From Gammaproteobacteria bacterium (GTDB lineage Bacteria > Pseudomonadota > Gammaproteobacteria > Steroidobacterales > Steroidobacteraceae): a stretch of 43,200 nucleotides of DNA. The notes below the pieces were generated by a model. That model worked only from the letters and a program-made list of their open reading frames with translations, had not been told where the DNA came from and did not search any database. Made by a program: the position numbers and the translations under genes. Position 1 is the stretch's first letter. The number at the start of each line of letters is the position of its first letter. The stretch is from contig RGUL01000011.1 in NCBI GenBank assembly GCA_010027845.1, positions 1-43,200 on the forward strand, read 5' to 3'. This document shows positions 35,780 to 43,200 of the stretch, piece after piece.

Positions 35780-36604
35780 CTAGGCCGGCCGCGCAGTCAT
35801 GCGTTCCGGATATTCACGCAGCGCGCGCTCGCGATATTCGGCCGGTAAATCCGCGATGCTGCGTAATTTGGCGCCCGAGGCGTGCCAGACGACGTGACCG
35901 GGTTGATCGCGCATGTCCATCCACTTCGGCCACCCCATGAACACCGTAGAGGCAAAAGTCGCCGGCAGCGCGCTTATTTTTGGAGTCAAGAAATCGGCGC
36001 GACGCGCGAACAGCGTCTGTCGTTGGCCGTGCATCGGTGGCATGCCCGGGGGGTAAACCGTCTGCTGCTGCAGCCACACGTGCTCGCCCACGGCATGCCA
36101 TTGCAGGCGCAACGGTTTTTTATCGGGCGTGCCGAGCGGTTCGCCCGACAAGCGCACCGGCCAAATGCCATCGCTGCCGTAGTGAAAACCGAGATTCCCG
36201 CCCTGCACCGCAGGCTTGACCGTTTCAACCTTACCGGTCCAAGGGTTGCGCAGTTCTTGCAAAAATTCGTTGCTGTCGAAATCACGAAAGAACGTCACCG
36301 TGTTACCGCCCAAAATAAAGCCGTCGGACACGTGCTTGAACCAATAAATTTCCATGCCTTCGAACCGCATCAACGGCCGCGGCGTCTCGCCCTCGCCACG
36401 CACGGCGAACATCACGCCGGTGAACCACCAAGGCGTGTCGCGCTCCTCGAGATCGCCCTGCATCCGGACGATGTTGCGCAAACTTGCCAGCGGATCCGTG
36501 AAGTCGGGAAGGTCCGCTCGCGTCGCGGCGATCGTCGGCACGGCACCACCGGCGAGGGTGGTGCCGAGCACGAGGCTCGTCGTCAAAAATTCACGTCGCG
36601 ACAT
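35780..36604 (-). CDS. DUF1838 family protein, Tat-exported
   Basis: A 274-residue protein of the DUF1838 family, starting with a twin-arginine signal (MSRREFLTTSLVLGTTLAGG). Family features are DPLASLRNIVRMQGDL, WWFTGVMFAVRGEG, PLMRFEGMEIYWFKHV and the segment FFRDFDSNEFLQELRNPWTG. No enzymatic role has been established for the family. The gene starts 14 bases after the stop of TonB receptor 2, so it is almost certainly cotranscribed with it; that suggests a periplasmic job on the imported ligand. Confidence 0.85.
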   Translation of the reverse strand: MSRREFLTTSLVLGTTLAGGAVPTIAATRADLPDFTDPLASLRNIVRMQGDLEERDTPWWFTGVMFAVRGEGETPRPLMRFEGMEIYWFKHVSDGFILGGNTVTFFRDFDSNEFLQELRNPWTGKVETVKPAVQGGNLGFHYGSDGIWPVRLSGEPLGTPDKKPLRLQWHAVGEHVWLQQQTVYPPGMPPMHGQRQTLFARRADFLTPKISALPATFASTVFMGWPKWMDMRDQPGHVVWHASGAKLRSIADLPAEYRERALREYPERMTARPA

Positions 36605-36618
36605 TTATCGATATGTCG

Positions 36619-39444
36619 TCAAAATTTGTAGGCGACGCGCAAACCGACGGTGCGCTGCGGCGGCATTTGCGCGAACACGGAGGTCGGAATCGCGATACCG
36701 AAGGCCGCGACCGGATTACGGAGGTTGGCTGGTATCGCGCCCGCCGCGCCGACGCGAACGCCCGTGCGCACGTCGGCGAAGGTGTTGCCGGGACCGGTCC
36801 CCGCGGAGCGCACGGTGGCGTCGTCGAATACGTTGTCGCAATACACCGTCGCCGACCAACGCTCGCCCTCGATGCCGAACCGGACGTTGGTGTTCCAATA
36901 AGAGTCGAGCCAAATCGTGTTGTCGTCTTCGAGGAATCGCTGGCCGGTGTAACTCATGTCGAGATCCGCGAACCACGAACGGTTCGCGCGACCGAACGGC
37001 CGACGATACGAAGCGTTGAGTGCCAACGCCATGGCCGGCGTGTCCTCCAACTTGTTGCCGTTACGCGAAAGCTGACAAACGGTCTGCGCTTGATAGGTCG
37101 TGCCAGAGAGGATCGCGGTCGTCACCGGCGTGCAATTGCCGACGCGCGCGATCTCCGCGGCACCACCCGACAAAGTGGTGTAATCCGTGTACTCGTACTT
37201 CAAAAAATGCGTCAGGCCGGCCCCTAACGTGAGTTCCGGCGTGGCGCGGAACTGCGTGCTCAACTCGAGGCCCTCGAGCACCGCCCCGCCCGCGTTCGTG
37301 ATGCGCGTGCCGAGCGTAGTACCGATGATCACCTGGCTACTCACCTGTTTGTCGGTGAAGTCCTGCTTGAACGCCGAGGCGTTGACCTGCAGTCGACGAT
37401 TGGCCGAAGTCCACTTCGTGCCGAATTCGTAAACTTTGATGCGCTCGGGCTCGAACTCTACGTCGGGCCGTGGTGCGAGCCCGAACGCACTGATCGTCAA
37501 GGTACCGAAACCGCCCGGCTTCTTGCCGACGGAGTACGACGCGTAGACGTTCAAGTCGCGCGACGGTTGCCACTGTGCAGTGACTTTCGGCGTGAAATAT
37601 TTGTCGTTACGGGTGTATCCACCGTAACTGAGCACGGTGGGACCGGCAAAAGTGCGCGGCAACCCCGGTTGCGCCGCGTACGGGATGCTAGCCGCGACAC
37701 CGCAGTTACCGGTCGCGCCGCAGAGCACCACGGTGCTCGGACCTTGGCTGCCTGCCGTGATCGGTCCCACGACTTCGTTGTCTTCGTCGACGTAACGACC
37801 CTCCGCGACCACTCGAAACTGTTCCGCGAGTTTCAATTCCAACTCGAGATACGCCGAGCGATGGGTGACGAAACGCCGCACCAAAGATTCTTTCCGAGCG
37901 TTTGCGACGTCGTCCATGTACGGTGAGACGTTGGCCGATGTGAAGGTTGGCTGTGCGCATACACCGGTCGGCGTCGGGAACGGCACGACCGCGACCATTA
38001 CGCACGCCGTGCCCGAACCGAACACAGTGTTGTTGCGGTCGAACTGGTCGGCGCGCTCGGTCCAATATTGCAGTCCGGTGATGAACTGGAGCCGGCCGTC
38101 GAAATCGGACGTGAAGCGCAATTCTTGACTGAACTGCTCAGTGCGTCCGCTGGTCTTCAAAGTTTGCTGAATGGTGGTGATCGCCGTCTTATCGAAATCT
38201 TGGTCGGCCACCACGTTGGCGAGCGTATATCCGGTCAAAGAAGAAAACTTGCCGAACGCCGCGTCGAGTTCCTGCACGGTCGACAAGCGCAACACCCGTC
38301 GCGAGGTACCCGCGAACTCCGGTGCCGTGAGGCCGTTATCGGTGGAGAGCGTGTAGTCGGGATTGAAATTGACGCTAAGAGCGGCGCGACCCGGAATCGC
38401 GCCACGATACGACGGCACCGCCATGTCGTCGTAAATTCCGCGATTACCCGAAGCCGTGTCGAACAAGCGCGCAAGGTTCACGACGTTGGCGGGCAACGCG
38501 GGATTGGCATCGACATAGACGCACGACGCATCGAGCACGGGCCCGGCCGAGACGATGTTCGCACCACCCGCCGGGTTCGCGATCGCGTACGTGCGGCAGC
38601 TCGATGCCGACGCCGGTGCGAACGACAAGCCGTTGAAGTTGACGTTGGCGGTCGCCTGTTCGTCGAAATGATCGTCCGAATACTCGCTGCGGAATTTCAA
38701 AGTATAGGAATCGGTCGGTTGCCACTTGACGCTGAACGACCCGCCCGTGCCGCGCGCACCGCCGACGAATGCACCGGTGACCGAGTTTTTGTATTGCCCA
38801 CGCGAATCGAATTTATAGCCGTTGAGGCGCATCCCGAGCGTATCGCCGAGCGGCAGCGAGATGCTGCTGCGCACTTCGTTCTGCCCCCAGGCCGCCACTT
38901 CCGCTGCGACGCTACCCGACACCTCGCGAGTCGGATCGGCGGTGATGTACGAAATCGCCCCGGCAAAGGCGCTGCGACCGTAGAGCGCGCTCTGCGGACC
39001 TTTGACGACTTCGATGCGCTGCACGTCGACGAGTCGCGGATTGATCAGCAAAGATCCGCCGGCCACGCCGATCGCTTCGGAGGACACGTCGATGCCGTCG
39101 ACGAGCGTTGCAACGTTCGGTCGACCACGCGTCGGCGACAAACCGCGAATCACGATGCGGGTGTCGTAGGGCGCGATACCAAGATCGAACGACATACTCG
39201 GATCGCGGGCCACCACGTCTTCGACGCTGCGTATACCCGCACGCTCGATCTGTTCGGCCGAGATTGCGCTGACCGCGAGCGGTACATCTTGCAGATTTTC
39301 TTCACGTTTGCGCGCGGTCACCACGATTTCGTCGAGGGCGACCGTCGGTTCGGCATTGGAGTTTTGCGCTTGCGCGGGCAAGCCCACTGAGAAGGTCAAA
39401 AGTGCGATCCACAGGCCGAGACGGCCGGATTTCGACTGCGACAT
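36619..39444 (-). CDS. TonB-dependent outer membrane receptor 2
   Basis: A 941-residue TonB-dependent receptor. The signal peptide ends near PAQA-Q (about residue 26), followed by LDEIVVTARKREENLQDV. The plug carries VIRGLSPTRGRPNVATLVDG and VKGPQSALYGRSAFAGAISY, nearly the same as receptor 1, and the barrel ends VGLRVAYKF. The ATG at 39444 with GGGGGT upstream is preferred over upstream in-frame starts because it opens directly on the signal peptide. It leads a unit with the DUF1838 gene and is divergent from the Rieske oxygenase gene. Confidence 0.95.
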   Translation of the reverse strand: MSQSKSGRLGLWIALLTFSVGLPAQAQNSNAEPTVALDEIVVTARKREENLQDVPLAVSAISAEQIERAGIRSVEDVVARDPSMSFDLGIAPYDTRIVIRGLSPTRGRPNVATLVDGIDVSSEAIGVAGGSLLINPRLVDVQRIEVVKGPQSALYGRSAFAGAISYITADPTREVSGSVAAEVAAWGQNEVRSSISLPLGDTLGMRLNGYKFDSRGQYKNSVTGAFVGGARGTGGSFSVKWQPTDSYTLKFRSEYSDDHFDEQATANVNFNGLSFAPASASSCRTYAIANPAGGANIVSAGPVLDASCVYVDANPALPANVVNLARLFDTASGNRGIYDDMAVPSYRGAIPGRAALSVNFNPDYTLSTDNGLTAPEFAGTSRRVLRLSTVQELDAAFGKFSSLTGYTLANVVADQDFDKTAITTIQQTLKTSGRTEQFSQELRFTSDFDGRLQFITGLQYWTERADQFDRNNTVFGSGTACVMVAVVPFPTPTGVCAQPTFTSANVSPYMDDVANARKESLVRRFVTHRSAYLELELKLAEQFRVVAEGRYVDEDNEVVGPITAGSQGPSTVVLCGATGNCGVAASIPYAAQPGLPRTFAGPTVLSYGGYTRNDKYFTPKVTAQWQPSRDLNVYASYSVGKKPGGFGTLTISAFGLAPRPDVEFEPERIKVYEFGTKWTSANRRLQVNASAFKQDFTDKQVSSQVIIGTTLGTRITNAGGAVLEGLELSTQFRATPELTLGAGLTHFLKYEYTDYTTLSGGAAEIARVGNCTPVTTAILSGTTYQAQTVCQLSRNGNKLEDTPAMALALNASYRRPFGRANRSWFADLDMSYTGQRFLEDDNTIWLDSYWNTNVRFGIEGERWSATVYCDNVFDDATVRSAGTGPGNTFADVRTGVRVGAAGAIPANLRNPVAAFGIAIPTSVFAQMPPQRTVGLRVAYKF

Positions 39445-39625
39445 GTAATACCCCCGTGTTTTTGAGCGTGTAACCCGCCCTAATGAGCACTTTTGTACAT
39501 GGTTCCCGCCCAGAATGGTCGGGGCAGCGAAACCCCTCGGCCACCTTGTGGACAACCAGAGCGCAACGCCCTAAGCTGCCAATGGTTTATCCGAAAATTT
39601 AGGCTTAGGCAGGGAGGTCAAAGCC
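39445..39625. promoter_or_regulatory. Divergent control region between TonB receptor 2 and the Rieske oxygenase
   Basis: This 181-base gap must contain promoters for both directions, though no consensus pair could be fixed by eye. Imperfect inverted arms CCTAAGC (39570-39576) and GCTTAGG (39603-39609) bracket an AT-richer stretch just before the strong GGGAGG ribosome site of the oxygenase, and could be an operator or a leader hairpin. Confidence 0.35.
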
Positions 39626-40825
39626 ATGTACATGAACTTTTGGTATCCGGTGGTACGCGCCGAGGATTTGGGCGTCAAACCGCAAAAAGTCCGCATACTT
39701 GCGCACGACTTCGTGGTCTTTCGCGACGAGCAAGGTAAGCCCGCGGTGCTCTCCGACACCTGCATCCACCGCGGCGCCTCACTGTCGGCGGGTAAGTGCA
39801 AAGAAGATGGCACCGTTCAGTGCCCCTACCACGGCTGGCGCTTCAATTCCCAAGGCGTCTGCACCCGCATCCCCTCGATCGGCAAAACCACCAAGCCGCC
39901 GCCGCGTGCCCGCGTCGACTCGTACCCGGTCGAAGAAAAGTACGGCATCGTGTTTGCATTTCTCGGCGACCTGCCGGCCGATCAACGCCCGCCCATCATG
40001 CCGGTGCCCGAGCACGGCACCGACGAGTGGCGCAGCACCTTGGTCACCTTTGACGTCAACTATCACTACGAGCGTTCGATCGAGAACGGTCTCGATCCCG
40101 CGCACAACGAATACGTGCACACCACGCACGGCTATCAAGGCGAACGCGAAGACACCTATCTGATGACGGAACTGCGTCCGCATCAAAATAATCCGTGGGG
40201 CTACGGTTTTTTGTCGACCTTCGACGCGCCGCCACTCAAAAATCCCATCATGCGCCAGTTCCGCAAAAAGGGCGGCAAAATGGAAGCTGGCTCGGGTACC
40301 TACGGCCCGAACCACATGTGGACCTACATCAATTTCTCGCCGAAGACGGCGATGCACCAATACATGTTCGAGGCGCCGATCGACGAGCACAAGACGCGCG
40401 TGTTTTTGCTCAACCAACGCAACATCGGCTTTTTTAAAGCGAGCAAGATGGGTCTCATCGGCAAACCGATCAAAACCCGCCTCAACGCTTGGCTCGATAA
40501 GAAGATCAACGAGCGCAACATGTTCATCGCGAACCAAGATATCGTGGTGATGAACAACGTCGCGCCGCGCCTGACGCCGCCGTCGCGTTCGAAAGAACTC
40601 ATGATGCCGGCGGACAAGGTCATCCTGCAGTACCGCGACAAACTCGACGAGTTCGAGGCGCGTGGCTGGCGGCTCGACATGGAAGCGCTGCGCAAGGCTC
40701 GCGAGCAAGGCGATGTGGTGTTCGCGATCCCGTCTCCCGCACGGCGCGAAACCAACGCTTGGGTGCTCGACGAGACCCCGCGCATGGCTGCGAAGGCCTC
40801 GACGACCCTGCAAGCCGCCGGGTAA
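39626..40825 (+). CDS. Rieske non-heme iron oxygenase, catalytic (alpha) subunit
   Basis: A 399-residue ring-hydroxylating or demethylating oxygenase. The Rieske [2Fe-2S] ligands are C46/H48 (CIHRG) and C66/H69 (CPYHGW). The mononuclear iron motif is NGLDPAHNEYVH, with D157 bridging and H160 and H165 as ligands. The size and the absence of a beta-subunit gene suit the single-component-type oxygenases acting on aromatic ethers, steroids or other polycyclics. No reductase or ferredoxin gene is in the window, so electrons come from elsewhere. A GGGAGG ribosome site and a strong downstream terminator make it a single-gene unit. Confidence 0.93.
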   Translation: MYMNFWYPVVRAEDLGVKPQKVRILAHDFVVFRDEQGKPAVLSDTCIHRGASLSAGKCKEDGTVQCPYHGWRFNSQGVCTRIPSIGKTTKPPPRARVDSYPVEEKYGIVFAFLGDLPADQRPPIMPVPEHGTDEWRSTLVTFDVNYHYERSIENGLDPAHNEYVHTTHGYQGEREDTYLMTELRPHQNNPWGYGFLSTFDAPPLKNPIMRQFRKKGGKMEAGSGTYGPNHMWTYINFSPKTAMHQYMFEAPIDEHKTRVFLLNQRNIGFFKASKMGLIGKPIKTRLNAWLDKKINERNMFIANQDIVVMNNVAPRLTPPSRSKELMMPADKVILQYRDKLDEFEARGWRLDMEALRKAREQGDVVFAIPSPARRETNAWVLDETPRMAAKASTTLQAAG

Positions 40826-40850
40826 ATCGTCCGTAGCGACCGCTCGAATC

Positions 40851-40890
40851 GAGGGGCAGCGTACCCGGGTGCGCTGCCCCTCGGTTTTTT
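40851..40890 (+). terminator. Rho-independent terminator of the Rieske oxygenase gene
   Basis: An 11-base-pair perfect stem, GAGGGGCAGCG (40851-40861) with CGCTGCCCCTC (40872-40882), is followed by GGTTTTTT (40883-40890). The loop itself contains the palindrome ACCCGGGT. It lies 25 bases after the oxygenase stop. Confidence 0.95.
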
Positions 40891-40944
40891 CGGCGGTTCC
40901 TTTCGAGGCGGTGAATCGGCGATGATCGTCGCGGGGGTACTCGC

Positions 40945-42237
40945 ATGACCGAACAAAGCCTACGCATCGGACCTTGGGAATTCGTGCCCGGCGTCCGCCG
41001 GCTGCATTTCGTCTCGCTGTTGATCGCTTCGTTTTTCACCATCGGTCTGATGACGTTGGTCGGCAATCTGCAGCCCTACTTGTTCAATGCCGTACTGCAC
41101 GTACCGTTCAGCGAGCAGGGTCGGCTCGGCGGTAATCTCGCCTCGCTCAATGAAATCATGTTTTTGATCGTAGCGAGTGTGATCGGCGCAGCGTCCGACA
41201 AAGTCGGACGACGATCGATTTACGCACTCGGTTTCATCGTCATGGCGCTCGCCTACGTGCTCTATCCGCTCGCCACCGAACCTGCGCATCTGTATGCGAC
41301 GCGAATCGTGTTTGCCGTCGGCGCGGCCTGCGTGTCGGCCATGATCGCCGCAATCATCGCCGACTACGCGACCGAGTCGGCGCGCGGCAAACTCGTCGGC
41401 ATCTGCTTTTTCTTGAACGGCATCGGCGTTGCAACGCTGGTGGTGTTCGGCGGTCGTCTGCCGAAGCTGGTCGAATCTTTGGGTGCCGATCCGGTGTGGG
41501 CAGCGCGCTGCTCGTATTGGACCATCGCCGCCGCCTGTCTCGTGCCGATGTTCGTGGTCGCCTTCGGCCTGCAAGCCGGCGCACCGGCTCGCCTCGCCCC
41601 CAAAGAACCCCTACTCGGCACCCTGCGCGCCGGACTCGCCGCCGCCCGCGATCGTAAAGTCCTACTCGCCTATCTTTCGGCGATGGTGTCGCGTGGTGAT
41701 CTCGCCGTACTGTCGACGTTTTTTTTGTTGTGGCTCACCGCCGTCGGCATGAGCCGCGGCATCGGCGTCGCCGAAGCACAAGCGGCCGGCACCAAATTCT
41801 TTGCTATCGCTCAAGTGGTCGCGACGTTTTGGGCCTTGGTGGTGATCGCGTTCATCGATCGACTTGATCGCGTGCTCGCGCTCGCACTCGCGATGCTGAT
41901 CGCCGCGGTGTCGTACGGGGCCATCGGCCTGATCGAAGATCCGCTCGGTCGTAACATGTATTTCGCATCGGCGTTCATGGGCGTCGGCGAGATGAGTGGC
42001 ATCCTCGCCTCGCAGGCCCTCGTCGGCCAGGTTTCCGAATCGCAAAGTCGCGGCGCGGTCATCGGCGTGTTCAGCATGTTCGGTGCGGCGGGTATTTTGC
42101 TCGCTTCGTTCATCGGCGGAATTTTGTTCGATGCGTGGCGTCCGTCGGCGCCCTATCTCGTCGTCGCCGTCGGCGATGCGCTGTTGGCGATCTTCGCTTT
42201 CTACGTTTTTTGGAGCGGTCGCCGACGACATGACTGA
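40945..42237 (+). CDS. MFS transporter
   Basis: A 430-residue major facilitator with about twelve predicted helices and the loop motif GAASDKVGRRSIYALGF. The second half has SQALVGQVSESQSRGAVIGVFSMFGAAGIL. It is not closely similar to the MFS protein at 30161-31465. The substrate is unknown; the position after the Rieske oxygenase suggests it handles the same compound. The stop overlaps the next gene's start by 8 bases. Confidence 0.85.
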   Translation: MTEQSLRIGPWEFVPGVRRLHFVSLLIASFFTIGLMTLVGNLQPYLFNAVLHVPFSEQGRLGGNLASLNEIMFLIVASVIGAASDKVGRRSIYALGFIVMALAYVLYPLATEPAHLYATRIVFAVGAACVSAMIAAIIADYATESARGKLVGICFFLNGIGVATLVVFGGRLPKLVESLGADPVWAARCSYWTIAAACLVPMFVVAFGLQAGAPARLAPKEPLLGTLRAGLAAARDRKVLLAYLSAMVSRGDLAVLSTFFLLWLTAVGMSRGIGVAEAQAAGTKFFAIAQVVATFWALVVIAFIDRLDRVLALALAMLIAAVSYGAIGLIEDPLGRNMYFASAFMGVGEMSGILASQALVGQVSESQSRGAVIGVFSMFGAAGILLASFIGGILFDAWRPSAPYLVVAVGDALLAIFAFYVFWSGRRRHD

Positions 42238-42850
42238 CCCCGAACCGCAACGAGGACTGCCGACGCCGCTGGGCGCGTTAGTTCTCGCGGCCGGCGCCGC
42301 AAGCCGCTATGGCTCACCGAAGGCGCTCGCCCCGTGGCGCGGCAAGCCGATGTTGCAACACACGCTCGATGCGCTCGCTCCGCTCGCGCCCGTGACGCTG
42401 GTGCTCGGCGCCAACGCCGATCGCATACGCGAGTCGATTAGGGTGACCGGCGCAATCGTCACGCACGATGATTGGTCGGAGGGTCTGGCGAGCTCGATCC
42501 GTGCCGGACTCGACGCCCTCGAGCGCGTGCGGCCCCCGCACGCTGCGATCTTGATCGCGCTCGGCGATCAACCGACCATCACGCGTGACGACTACACCGC
42601 GCTAATCTCGACTTGGCACGATCACCCCGACAAGATCGTCGCCGCCAGGCACGGCGAAGTGCGCGGTGCGCCTTGCATATTCCCACGTAAATTCTTTGGT
42701 CTACTGCAAACCTTACGCGGCGATCGCGGCGCAAGAGCGCTGATCGAACGAGAACGCGCACAGGTCATCGACGTCGAGATTGCCGCGGCGCGATTCGACG
42801 TCGACACACCGGCAGACTTACGGGCACTTGAGAACACCTCGGGACACTAA
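42230..42850 (+). CDS. MocA/MobA-like nucleotidyltransferase
   Basis: A 206-residue NTP-transferase-fold protein of the MocA type, which attaches CMP to molybdopterin for molybdenum hydroxylases. The nucleotide loop is LVLAAGAASRYGSPKAL, followed by PMLQHTLDAL; the metal-binding region is ILIALGDQPTITRDDY and the C-terminal FDVDTPADLRAL is typical. It would serve the molybdenum hydroxylase subunit at 18549-20726, since that family uses molybdopterin cytosine dinucleotide. Its ATG overlaps the MFS stop, so they are cotranscribed. Another nucleotidyl acceptor cannot be excluded. Confidence 0.8.
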   Translation: MTDPEPQRGLPTPLGALVLAAGAASRYGSPKALAPWRGKPMLQHTLDALAPLAPVTLVLGANADRIRESIRVTGAIVTHDDWSEGLASSIRAGLDALERVRPPHAAILIALGDQPTITRDDYTALISTWHDHPDKIVAARHGEVRGAPCIFPRKFFGLLQTLRGDRGARALIERERAQVIDVEIAAARFDVDTPADLRALENTSGH

Positions 42851-43200
42851 CTCGAAGGTGGCAGCGGAAACGCTGCCGCGACGGCAACGGCGTCGACTCG
42901 CAAGGGCACGCGGTCGCGCACCAAACAGCCGAGCGCGAACGCATCGCGCGTCATCGGCAACAACGCTCGCGCGAGCAGCACGCCGATCGGCGGGAAAAAT
43001 GTTTCGCGACACCAAACGAGCTCGACCCGAATTGTCGCGTAGCGCGTCGTCGTTGCCTGCGGCGTCGAGGACGCGGCATCGAGCCCGCGGAGGTTGATCG
43101 CTAGCAGATCGGGGCGAAAAGCCTGCGCGGCGGCGCGTTGATAAGGCGCCGGTGGAAACGGCGAGCGAGCGCCGTCGGCGTAACCACCATCGTGAACACC
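42847..43200 (-). CDS. Unrecognised protein, C-terminal 117 residues; 5' part beyond window
   Basis: An open minus-strand frame runs from the right edge to a TAG at 42847-42849, overlapping the MocA-like gene's stop by 4 bases tail to tail. The visible part contains FRPDLLAINLRGLDAA, YATIRVELVWCRETFFPPIG and ends AFPLPPSS. The frame is free of stops for 354 bases and has protein-like composition, but I do not recognise a family. It lacks membrane segments in the visible part. Confidence 0.5.
   Translation of the reverse strand, partial: GVHDGGYADGARSPFPPAPYQRAAAQAFRPDLLAINLRGLDAASSTPQATTTRYATIRVELVWCRETFFPPIGVLLARALLPMTRDAFALGCLVRDRVPLRVDAVAVAAAFPLPPSS

Overview
This window is GC-rich, gene-dense bacterial chromosome with very short gaps and many 1-13 bp start/stop overlaps. 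The fused aspartokinase/homoserine dehydrogenase in a thrA-thrB-thrC operon, the E. coli-like PurB, TatD, MsrPQ and full-length AcnA point to a gammaproteobacterium. The large catabolic accessory region with TonB receptors, a Rieske oxygenase and CoA-linked enzymes resembles what is known from metabolically versatile environmental lineages (for example Steroidobacterales/Nevskiales-type). That finer placement is inference only. No rRNA, tRNA, CRISPR array, transposase or phage gene was seen, and no transcription regulator gene was recognised anywhere in the window.

Bases 1-18548 are mostly housekeeping. They hold mazG (cut by the window edge) and a CoA-type Nudix hydrolase on the minus strand, then purB, mnmA, acnA, a HAD phosphatase and msrPQ on the plus strand. 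A YgjP-like metallopeptidase (minus) is followed by a threonine aldolase and tatD (plus). The minus-strand run thrA-thrB-thrC-NERD gene comes next, with start/stop overlaps at thrA-thrB and thrC-NERD. A divergent secreted protein with two sulfatase-modifying-factor-like domains closes this part.

Bases 18549-30097 carry a catabolic block. A Tat-exported molybdenum hydroxylase subunit of the isoquinoline oxidoreductase type stands alone on the minus strand. Next to it is a five-gene plus-strand operon: TSUP exporter, MaoC double-hotdog hydratase, MmgE/PrpD protein, PaaK-like acyl-CoA ligase and an amidase-signature protein. A minus-strand SDR and PuuE-like cyclic-amide hydrolase pair follows. 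Beyond a perfect inverted repeat lies a broken enoyl-CoA hydratase, whose middle is replaced by an unrelated segment that reads best on the other strand. A membrane-anchored alpha/beta hydrolase ends the block. The combination would suit uptake, ring hydroxylation, amide opening, CoA activation and hydration of an N-containing or branched carboxylic compound, but the substrate is unknown.

Bases 30161-43200 look like a second uptake/oxidation locus. It has an MFS transporter, an aldehyde dehydrogenase, two paralogous TonB-dependent receptors flanking a Tat-exported DUF1838 protein, and a divergent Rieske oxygenase with a strong terminator. A second MFS transporter overlaps a MocA-like nucleotidyltransferase, and an unrecognised partial gene runs off the right edge. 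Two clear rho-independent terminators (32871-32906 and 40851-40890) delimit transcription units here.
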